A stretch of DNA of 64,000 bases from an uncultured Methanoregula sp. (GTDB lineage Archaea; Halobacteriota; Methanomicrobia; Methanomicrobiales; Methanospirillaceae): assembly GCF_963662735.1 (NCBI RefSeq), contig NZ_OY759744.1:1282153-1346152 (forward strand), given 5' to 3'. The notes beneath the pieces were generated by a model. The model ran no database searches. It had not been told where the DNA came from and worked only from the letters and a program-made list of their open reading frames with translations. This document shows positions 8,810-15,471 of this stretch, piece after piece. The translations under genes were made by a program, and so were the position numbers. Within the stretch, counting starts at the first letter, position 1. Each line of letters starts with the position of its first letter.

Positions 8810-8964
8810 AACTATTGGCAGGTTTACTAACACCTTCTGATCGCGATTCAACGATTTTCAGCAGACTTCGGTTGAAAACCTGTATGAAGCACCATCAGAA
8901 TTATTGTTCATATGCTCCCCCGGGGCCTGGATCCGTGACCAAAGATCTTGTTTTCCCGAACCGA

Positions 8965-9036
8965 TTGTGTATACTTCCTTGTTCAATTAATCCCCCTGAG
9001 AAGTCATTATTCAACGATACCCATACTGCGAATATA
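8965..9036 (+). promoter_or_regulatory. Envelope-gene regulatory element, copy 2
   Basis: GTTCAATTAA at 8981 and AATATA at 9031, again exactly 50 bases apart, with the middle box CATTAT at 9005. The upstream box is weaker here (TTGTGTATAC). It is followed by a strong ribosome binding site (GGAGGTGAT at 9097-9105), so a short gene near 9101-9121 may be the target. Confidence 0.6.
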
Positions 9037-9120
9037 ACATAGTCCGTGCGTATCGTATCTCATGGTGACTGCCATTCCCTGGCAATCATCCGAGGAGGAG
9101 GTGATTAACAGAAGCCCGCA

Positions 9121-9315
9121 GTGGGAACCCCGAAAACCAATGCCCGCCGTGTGGAACCAGACCCTTACTTAACCACCCATCCGGTGACATACGTTTGGGC
9201 ATCCGGTATGACTATACAGCCCGCCGGCAAACGGGCGGGGGTCAGCACAGATATCATAAAGACTGCACAGAGATACAGGAGAGAAGAGAACCCAGATGAG
9301 GACAAAAGCATTTGA
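9121..9315 (+). CDS. Doubtful small ORF after promoter copy 2
   Basis: 64 codons from a GTG. It lies 90 bases downstream of the AATATA box of promoter copy 2 and about 15 bases after a perfect anti-16S complement (GGAGGTGAT). That spacing is long, and another GTG at 9101 would give a 23-residue peptide instead. No family is recognised and codon use is not informative. Listed because promoter, ribosome binding site and the downstream T-run suggest the region is transcribed and translated in some frame. Confidence 0.25.
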   Translation: MGTPKTNARRVEPDPYLTTHPVTYVWASGMTIQPAGKRAGVSTDIIKTAQRYRREENPDEDKSI

Positions 9316-9427
9316 TCTCATGAGAGGTATGCGGATGATGGAATTGTCCCCGGATTCTGCATCAGTTCATTCCCTGCTACACGGTGCCCGTGACCCCCAC
9401 ACCGGTAGCTATCCCTCTCAATTTTAG
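9296..9427 (+). CDS. Doubtful 43-residue ORF before a T-run
   Basis: Starts MRTKAF and ends six bases before a nine-T run that looks like an archaeal terminator. It overlaps the end of the 9121-9315 frame. A weak GGAGAG site precedes the ATG. No similarity recognised. Confidence 0.25.
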   Translation: MRTKAFDLMRGMRMMELSPDSASVHSLLHGARDPHTGSYPSQF

Positions 9428-9432
9428 TAATC

Positions 9433-9441
9433 TTTTTTTTT
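9433..9441 (+). terminator. Nine-T run
   Basis: Archaeal RNA polymerase terminates at runs of T. This run closes whatever is transcribed from promoter copy 2. Confidence 0.4.
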
Positions 9442-9543
9442 GAGTTATCACAGGATGGGGATTTCTGTGTTCAATCCTTCAGTGAACCTGCATTTCAGAT
9501 ACCTGCAGGTATGACCTGAACAGAAATTCAGGTAACTGTCCGG

Positions 9544-9618
9544 TATACGTCACCCATGAGTTCAATTATTCCCCTTTTTGTCATATTATCTCCCTTCCCT
9601 ATGTTCCGATAATAAATA
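9544..9618 (+). promoter_or_regulatory. Envelope-gene regulatory element, copy 5
   Basis: TATACGTCAC at 9544, GTTCAATTAT at 9560 (16 bases later, as in copies 1 and 4), CATATTAT ending at the standard middle position (9589), and AATAAATA at 9611, one base off the usual 50. It lies 102-153 bases before the PKD gene. Confidence 0.55.
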
Positions 9619-9712
9619 TCCTCATGAAAAACAGGTCATCCATGAGACAGACTATTTTTCCTGCCACATTGCCTGGATGTGTCTTAAATCTGCAGTTTTT
9701 GGATGAGGTACC

Positions 9713-11293
9713 ATGAAGACGACACCGGCTGTGTTGGGTTTTTTAATTATCCTGGCAGCCCTCCTCGTTATCCCGGCATCTGCAGCATCAACGCCGGTTG
9801 CAGCGTTTGTCGTGAATGCAACCTCGGGGACTATACCCTGCGGGGTCCAGTTCATAGATACATCAACGAATACCCCCACGTCCTGGGTCTGGTCTTTCGG
9901 CGATGGTGGTACATCTGCGGATCAGAATCCCTCGCATGCCTATACCACTGCCGGAACCTACACCGTGACCCTGACGGTAACCAATGCCGGGGGAAGCGAT
10001 ACCATAACCAAAACGGGTTACATCACGGCAGTCAAGTCAACACTCCCGCCAACGGCTGCGTTCGTATCGAATATCACGTCGGGAACCGTATCGCTCGCCG
10101 TCCAGTTCGTGGATGCTTCGACATACTCCCCTGCGGGCTGGGCCTGGTCATTCGGGGATGGCAGTACATCGGCAGAACAGAACCCTTCGCATACGTACAC
10201 AACCGCCGGAACCTATACGGTGACCCTGACGGCAACGAATGCCGGCGGGAGTGATACCGTGACCAAGACCGGCTTTGTCACCGTGAGCTCATCATCATCT
10301 GTCCCTGTTGCTTCCTTTGTTCCCACCGTCACATCCGGAACAGTACCCCTGACGGTCCAGTTCGTTGATACCTCGACCAACTCCCCGACTGCATGGGTGT
10401 GGTCCTTTGGAGACGGCGGTACTTCTTCCGAGAAGAATCCGTCGCATATTTACACATCTGCCGGTACCTACACGGTCACGCTTACAGCAACCAATACCGG
10501 GGGCAGTAACACGGTGACCCAGACCGGGATCATAACGGTATACTATACACTCCCTGTTGTATCGTTCAGCTCGAATGCGACCTCCGGCACGACCCCGGTT
10601 GCTGTTTTATTCACTGACACTTCAACCAATTCCCCGACTTCCTGGTACTGGTACTTCGGGGATGGCGGGACTTCAACCGATCAGAACCCGGTGTATGAGT
10701 ATACCGATGCCGGGACGTACTCTGTAAGTATGTCTGCTACGAATTCTGCAGGAACCAACACGACTACCAAAACCGATTATATCACGGTTACTGCCATTAC
10801 GTCACCGGTAGTATCGTTTACTTCGGATGCCACCACCGGGACTGCCCCCGTGACGGTGCAATTCACTGATGAATCCTCTTACTCCCCGACCAGCTGGCGA
10901 TGGTCTTTCGGCGATGGTATATCCTCGACTGAACAAAACCCGTCGCATACGTATACGTCGGCCGGTTCCTATACGGTCGTCCTCACTGCAACCAATACCG
11001 GAGGCAGCCGGACCAGGACGGCGAATGACTATATCGTTGTATCTGCACCGGCATCAACTACGCTTCCGACAGCCACGCCTGGCATGACTGCAACAACGAC
11101 TCCCGTTGTGACAAGTACGATCACATCCTCCGGTACTGAGGTTGCGAACCAGACGGGATCCGGCTCAGGTGAATCGTCCGGTCTACTGCCCGTTATCGGG
11201 GTTGTATTTGCGATCCTGGCGTGCGTGGGGATCATCATTGTTAAAAGAAATCCCCCCCGGGGGAGGGGACGATCGCGGGGCCGGGAATTGTAA
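9713..11293 (+). CDS. PKD-repeat surface protein
   Basis: 526-residue cell-surface protein. Signal peptide at about 1-24 ends in Ala-Ser-Ala. Five PKD domains of about 80 residues follow (roughly 27-108, 112-195, 200-280, 285-363, 367-445), each with a WxWxFGDG motif (W-Y-W-Y-F-G-D-G in the fourth), an NPxxxYxxAGTYxV segment (Ser in place of the last Thr in the fifth) and a T/S-G linker. A Thr-rich spacer, a membrane helix (about 493-512) and an Arg-rich cytoplasmic end complete it. PKD repeats act as stalks or adhesion modules in methanogen surface layers. The repeats are very alike at DNA level, consistent with recent duplication or gene conversion. GAGGT lies seven bases before the ATG. 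Confidence 0.9.
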   Translation: MKTTPAVLGFLIILAALLVIPASAASTPVAAFVVNATSGTIPCGVQFIDTSTNTPTSWVWSFGDGGTSADQNPSHAYTTAGTYTVTLTVTNAGGSDTITKTGYITAVKSTLPPTAAFVSNITSGTVSLAVQFVDASTYSPAGWAWSFGDGSTSAEQNPSHTYTTAGTYTVTLTATNAGGSDTVTKTGFVTVSSSSSVPVASFVPTVTSGTVPLTVQFVDTSTNSPTAWVWSFGDGGTSSEKNPSHIYTSAGTYTVTLTATNTGGSNTVTQTGIITVYYTLPVVSFSSNATSGTTPVAVLFTDTSTNSPTSWYWYFGDGGTSTDQNPVYEYTDAGTYSVSMSATNSAGTNTTTKTDYITVTAITSPVVSFTSDATTGTAPVTVQFTDESSYSPTSWRWSFGDGISSTEQNPSHTYTSAGSYTVVLTATNTGGSRTRTANDYIVVSAPASTTLPTATPGMTATTTPVVTSTITSSGTEVANQTGSGSGESSGLLPVIGVVFAILACVGIIIVKRNPPRGRGRSRGREL

Positions 11294-11690
11294 GCTGCAT
11301 CCCCCTCGCGTTTTGATTTTATTCAAATCATATTGCCATCCGGATTTTACCCTTTTTCCAGCAATGTCCCGGTATAATGTACACTCGGCGGTTCAATTAA
11401 TTCCGGTCCAGGTGCATTATATCACCGTCCTGATGCGTGGAATATAATACTGCCCGTGCCGATTGCGATTCCGGATGATCCTCCTGCATGGAGATCATTA
11501 CACAATGCAGATCGAGAAAATAACGTATGACTGAAGTATTAATCACAGACGGCAGCAACCCTGCAATCAGCAGCACTGATTACTGCTCTTCCCCGGCCAG
11601 GGACCAAATCCTGACCCGACCTGCAGCAAACGATTGTTCAGGTGGGTTGCAGGAACTGAAACTGTGGTAATACTTCGGGAGATGAATCTT
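11294..11690. other. Intergenic region with promoter copy 3
   Basis: Holds promoter element copy 3 (11375-11446). A 47-codon frame at 11527-11670 starts 86 bases after the AATATA box but has only a weak ribosome binding site and no recognisable relatives. It may be leader sequence of the lipoprotein transcript. Confidence 0.5.
11375..11446 (+). promoter_or_regulatory. Envelope-gene regulatory element, copy 3
   Basis: TAATGTACAC at 11375, GTTCAATTAA at 11391, CATTAT at 11415 and AATATA at 11441; GTTCAA to AATATA is exactly 50 bases. Upstream of the lipoprotein gene at 11691. Confidence 0.65.
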
Positions 11691-12089
11691 ATGAAAAAAA
11701 GCAGTATCATTATGCTGATTGCATCAGCGATTCTCATTGCAGGAATCCTTGTTACGGGTTGTACGCAGGATTCCGGCAGTACCTCTGCCCAGTCAAGCGG
11801 CAGTCCGGCATCATCGAATGCACAGGCACAGATCACAAAAACCGCCCAGGCTGAACAACCTGCCAGCAGCTCAGCGTCAGGGTCATCTGACCAGACAAAG
11901 AATGGCGACAAACCCCAGTTCAACCAGTCTGCCGGTGCACCGTCGGGAACTCCCCCGGAAGGCATGCAGATGAATGGAACACACCCGTCCGGTACCCCTC
12001 CCTCTGGTGGACCTGGTAGTGGTACCGCCCCCTCCGGTACGCAACCCTCGGGAACACCCCCATCCGGGACTCCCCTGTCAGGATCCTGA
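11691..12089 (+). CDS. Low-complexity lipoprotein
   Basis: 132 residues. Lipoprotein signal peptide with lipobox Val-Thr-Gly-Cys near residues 21-24, then Ser/Ala/Gln-rich sequence and about ten degenerate Ser-Gly-Thr-Pro-Pro repeats to the C-terminus. No enzymatic domain. The ATG at 11691 is chosen because it puts the KK-hydrophobic-lipobox order right; an earlier ATG three codons upstream is possible. The Gly/Pro-rich repeats resemble linkers in the neighbouring secreted protein and the GT39 protein. Probably a structural envelope component; function unknown. Confidence 0.75.
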   Translation: MKKSSIIMLIASAILIAGILVTGCTQDSGSTSAQSSGSPASSNAQAQITKTAQAEQPASSSASGSSDQTKNGDKPQFNQSAGAPSGTPPEGMQMNGTHPSGTPPSGGPGSGTAPSGTQPSGTPPSGTPLSGS

Positions 12090-12262
12090 TAGGGACAAAC
12101 CGATAGTCATGAACTGTTGGTAAAAAAGAGCTGTCCCGCAGGGTCTGGCGGTTTTCATCACCTGAAAGGCATCATGCGGGAACAGGCATCTGAATGCAGG
12201 AGGACCTAAAAGGTTCCCTGCAATCCTCTTATAGCGGGAAATTCTCCTTTTTCCCTGTTGTG

Positions 12263-14191
12263 TCAGAACCGTATCTTTTCCAGGTCTGCAATAATCTCAG
12301 CTACCGAATGGTACCGCTCTGCCGGGTATTTTTTCATGCATCTGGAAATGACCGCCTCAATTCCTGCCCCCTCCGGCCCTGCAAGGGAGATATGAGGTGG
12401 GTCGTCGTGCAGGATAGCCTGCGTTACTTCTCCCATGCCCCCGCCAACAAACGGTACCTGTCCGGTAACCATCTCGTAAAACAGGACCCCCAGCTGATAA
12501 ATATCGGTCCATAGGCCGGGTTCCCCGTAGATGTTCGGAGCCAGTTGTTCCGGTGCAGCATATTCCAGGGAAAACCCGATGATGCCGGATTGTTTTGTCC
12601 CTTCCGCTTTTGCAAGTCCCCAATCGGTAATCTTCGGTGTTCCATCGGGAGCGATAAGGATGTTTCCGGGTTTTATGTCCCGGTGGGCGATTCCCTGTTC
12701 ATGGGCATAGAGGAGTCCCCGGGCAATTCCCCTGACGATTGCGACTGCCCGTTCCTGTCCGAGAGGGAATTTCAGGGAAGCAAGCGAAGACTCAACGAAC
12801 TCCATCTCGATATAGGGTACCGGGAATATATTCGCCCCATAGATTTCGACAATATTCGGGTGGTGGAGGCTTTGCCATACGTGAAGCTCCTTGGTGAACT
12901 GCGTGCCGGTCACCTCATCGAACCGGATAGGCACTTTCACGGCAATGGCCCGGTTTTCAACCGGGTCCCATGCACGAAAGACCCGGCAAGCACCTCCTTC
13001 GGCAAGATATTCCGCACCGGGATACTTTTTCTCCAGGGCCGGAGGCAGGTGGGCAGCATAATGGTGCAGCCCCTCGGAACCATCCCCGGTTGACGGGACG
13101 GTCTTTTTCACTATGGTTGTATTTCCCCTGAGGCTTTCCTCCCGCACCTGGTAGTCATCCGTTGCTCTCCTCTTGCGTATCCGCTCGTACCAGATACCTG
13201 CAGCGGCTGATACAATCAGGGCTATAGGAACGATCCACCAGAACTGGACAAGAATCCCTGGAAACGGGGGTGGGCTCGACAATCCTCCGGGACCCGTAAT
13301 CGGAAATGCAGCATCCTCCTTGGGGATCGAAGCACCGCGTGCCGCCGGCTGTTGTTCTCCCTGTCGCAGGAGCGTATACGCGCTTGGCGGGCTCAGAAGA
13401 GGTGCTCTGTCCGTTATTGCACTGGGATTCTTTGTTGCCGAAAGAACACCGCTGGCATTCTGCTGGATGACATAGGGATTCGTTCCAACCCCGTTGCCGG
13501 TAGTAAAACTGCTGGTATATTTCTTCCAGTAGTTCCCCAGCGAACCGGCAAAATTCTGTCCCCCGTACTGGTATTCCCAGGGTCTGCTGGACCACGTGAC
13601 ATCGGCTGACTGGCTCTCCACGTCAACCGGGTTATCGAAATAATTCACGTAGAACGAGTTTGCCTGGGACTCGCTGTCGAGGACAACGCCCACCGTATTG
13701 TTGACAATGTTGTTTTTTACGATATCATTGTTCACCGCAGACTTCAGGCATATCCCCTGCTCGAACCCGCTGACGCTGACGTTGGTGATCTTGTTGTTAT
13801 CCGACTGGATGAGGATGCCGCACTTCCCGCTCCCGGTAAGGATCATCCCGTCAACGGTAATCCCTTTTGCCGTAAGATTGATGCCAGTCCCACCCCGAGA
13901 AGTGACCAGTTTTGGGGGATTGTTGTTATCCAGTGCCTGCACGACGACCGGCCGATCTATGACCAGATTTTCGTAATAGGTTCCTCCTGGTACGAGAATC
14001 GTATCGCTCGTATTGGCAGCGTTGATACTACTCTGGAGAGAGCCCGCAGAGCTGTTCCCGTCATAGATCACGATTGCAGCGGCTACCGGGGAAGCAAATA
14101 AAAACAGGCAGATCAGGATGAGCATGCCACCAGTGCCCCGGTCTTCCAAAAATAGTGCCCCCTTCCGGTTCAATCTGTGCCTTTCTGCCAT
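12263..14191 (-). CDS. Receptor-like Ser/Thr protein kinase with external beta-helix
   Basis: 642-residue membrane kinase. A signal or membrane helix at about 22-39 is followed by an external right-handed beta-helix (NosD/PbH1-type, about 45-230) and a spacer. A second helix near 318-338 leads to a Hanks-type kinase domain (about 385-640). Catalytic elements are present: Gly-rich loop AEGGACRVF, Lys in IAVKVP, the HRDIKPGN catalytic loop, DWG in place of DFG, and APEQ. It should therefore sense an outside ligand or surface and phosphorylate inside. ATG at 14191 is chosen; the longer frame from 14245 would overlap the FHA gene. The gap to that gene is four bases, so the two form an operon. Confidence 0.88.
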   Translation of the reverse strand: MAERHRLNRKGALFLEDRGTGGMLILICLFLFASPVAAAIVIYDGNSSAGSLQSSINAANTSDTILVPGGTYYENLVIDRPVVVQALDNNNPPKLVTSRGGTGINLTAKGITVDGMILTGSGKCGILIQSDNNKITNVSVSGFEQGICLKSAVNNDIVKNNIVNNTVGVVLDSESQANSFYVNYFDNPVDVESQSADVTWSSRPWEYQYGGQNFAGSLGNYWKKYTSSFTTGNGVGTNPYVIQQNASGVLSATKNPSAITDRAPLLSPPSAYTLLRQGEQQPAARGASIPKEDAAFPITGPGGLSSPPPFPGILVQFWWIVPIALIVSAAAGIWYERIRKRRATDDYQVREESLRGNTTIVKKTVPSTGDGSEGLHHYAAHLPPALEKKYPGAEYLAEGGACRVFRAWDPVENRAIAVKVPIRFDEVTGTQFTKELHVWQSLHHPNIVEIYGANIFPVPYIEMEFVESSLASLKFPLGQERAVAIVRGIARGLLYAHEQGIAHRDIKPGNILIAPDGTPKITDWGLAKAEGTKQSGIIGFSLEYAAPEQLAPNIYGEPGLWTDIYQLGVLFYEMVTGQVPFVGGGMGEVTQAILHDDPPHISLAGPEGAGIEAVISRCMKKYPAERYHSVAEIIADLEKIRF

Positions 14192-14195
14192 CGGC

Positions 14196-14963
14196 TCACT
14201 CGTTTGCAATGAACAGGAACCGTGCTGCATCTTCACCCATAGCAAGATCGATGATATCTCCGTTCTTCAACGGGACCTTGTGCATGGGAGTGATAAGTTC
14301 CGTATTCACGTAGGTTCCCCCGGAACTCCCCCGGTCCTCGATCTGCCAGATCGTTCCTGCCCGTGTGAGAATTGCATGGGGTTTTGTGATCCTGGTCACT
14401 GCCACGTACTCTTCGGGCAGTACAATGTCCCCTTCGCTGGTTTTTGACGGGGCATCTGCATCTGCCCTTCCAAGAAGGACTCTCTCTTTTTTCAGGAGGA
14501 ATGTCCGGCCTGCTCCCCGACCTTCAATAAGATGGAGTGCCGGGCAATCCTTGCCCGATTCCAGCAGGACTGCAGCCCTCACATCGTTGAGACGTCCCTG
14601 GATCTCACCGTATCCGATGGGGATATTGATCCGCGAGAAAACCCCCATATTTTTAATCAGCATCTCGAGGCTGCCTTCAGCAAGGGAGAATTTCCAGACC
14701 GGGTGTATGCCTTTTGCAGTCTCCCTCCCGAAACCTGCTTCCTTTTTTACAAGACCGATATTGACGAGCTGGTCGATGTGCTTTTTTGTATTTGCATAGC
14801 TCGTATCTATGCGGGATGCGATCTCGCTGATCTCTTTTGGTTCTTTCTCGATGACCTTGAGTATCTTCAACCGGGAGGGGTTGGAAAGCACTTCCAGGTA
14901 CTCTGATAGTTCCTGCAGGAAGGCAGGATCTGTTGAAATACAGACTGTCGCTTTCTCGGCCAT
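14196..14963 (-). CDS. ArsR-type HTH protein fused to an FHA domain
   Basis: 255 residues. The N-terminal 90 residues are a winged helix of the ArsR type (LSNPSRLKILKVI, then a recognition-helix region with SYANTKKHIDQL). The C-terminal part (about 150-250) is an FHA phosphothreonine-binding domain with LLGR, a PHAIL segment, WQIEDRGSSGGTYVN and a closing strand. FHA domains bind phospho-Thr, and the next gene is a transmembrane kinase, so this is probably a DNA-binding protein that reads the kinase's output. A GGATAAAAAAA promoter box about 24 bases upstream suggests a nearly leaderless transcript. DNA target unknown. Confidence 0.85.
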   Translation of the reverse strand: MAEKATVCISTDPAFLQELSEYLEVLSNPSRLKILKVIEKEPKEISEIASRIDTSYANTKKHIDQLVNIGLVKKEAGFGRETAKGIHPVWKFSLAEGSLEMLIKNMGVFSRINIPIGYGEIQGRLNDVRAAVLLESGKDCPALHLIEGRGAGRTFLLKKERVLLGRADADAPSKTSEGDIVLPEEYVAVTRITKPHAILTRAGTIWQIEDRGSSGGTYVNTELITPMHKVPLKNGDIIDLAMGEDAARFLFIANE

Positions 14964-15312
14964 TATCGATACACCCGTTTTGTTTTTTTATCCACCCACC
15001 TTACGGAGTGTGCTTAATCATACTATCATTGTGCGGGATAAAATATGTTGGTATTTCCCGTTCCCTCAGTCACGTTTTTTAGGAATTGGCAGGTTTCAAT
15101 CTTCCCTGTCTGCTGACGATATATGATCCCTTCCGGTTCAATACATCCCTCCCGGGTTTCATCATCTCACCGTGACTGTATCACCAATATATGAGCACTC
15201 CCCTGCAACGGGAGAACCACTCTTCAGACTGGTGACGAAATGGCACGGGAATCACAATATAGTGTAAAAAGTACATCGGCAGGAAAAACCGGCTCTCCGG
15301 AGATTGGTGGGA
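14964..15312. other. Intergenic region with divergent promoters
   Basis: Contains the minus-strand promoter of the HTH-FHA/kinase operon (TATA-like box near 14982-14992) and plus-strand promoter element copy 4 (15120-15191). Confidence 0.55.
15120..15191 (+). promoter_or_regulatory. Envelope-gene regulatory element, copy 4
   Basis: TATATGATCC at 15120, GTTCAATACA at 15136 and AATATA at 15186; spacings are again 16 and exactly 50 bases. It lies 127 bases upstream of the small gene at 15313. Confidence 0.62.
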
Positions 15313-15471
15313 ATGACTCATAAAAATCCGTGGTTTCTCATCACGAACGATGAGATAGAAGAGATACAAAACCAGTTGCAGTATTTCCAGAAAGACCTTT
15401 CCGGTCCCGGCCTGGGCCATGTAAAGGATATCGATAACCTGCTCAGGAGAGTACGGGACCGCCGGCCATGA
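15313..15471 (+). CDS. 52-residue protein coupled to GT39 gene
   Basis: Small soluble, charged protein starting MTHKNPWFLITNDEIEEIQ and ending in an Arg-rich tail; mostly helical by appearance. A GGTGGGA site sits just upstream of the ATG. The stop codon overlaps the start of the GT39 gene (ATGA), which strongly supports it as real. No family is recognised. Its position suggests translational coupling or a partner role for the glycosyltransferase. Confidence 0.7.
   Translation: MTHKNPWFLITNDEIEEIQNQLQYFQKDLSGPGLGHVKDIDNLLRRVRDRRP

Larger units (their letters stand above)
8444..9712. other. 1.27-kb region with hairpin, palindromes, repeats and two promoter elements
   Basis: No gene recognised with confidence. 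From left to right it holds a nested hairpin (8498-8548), a short direct repeat (8677-8730), a tandem palindrome (8774-8809), promoter element copy 2 (8965-9036), two doubtful small reading frames (9121-9315 and 9296-9427), a T-run terminator (9433-9441) and promoter element copy 5 (9544-9618) before the PKD gene. Confidence 0.6.

Noticed and set aside
9713..11293. PKD repeats as a mobile or CRISPR-like repeat array
   Set aside because: They lie in one open frame and encode tandem PKD domains.
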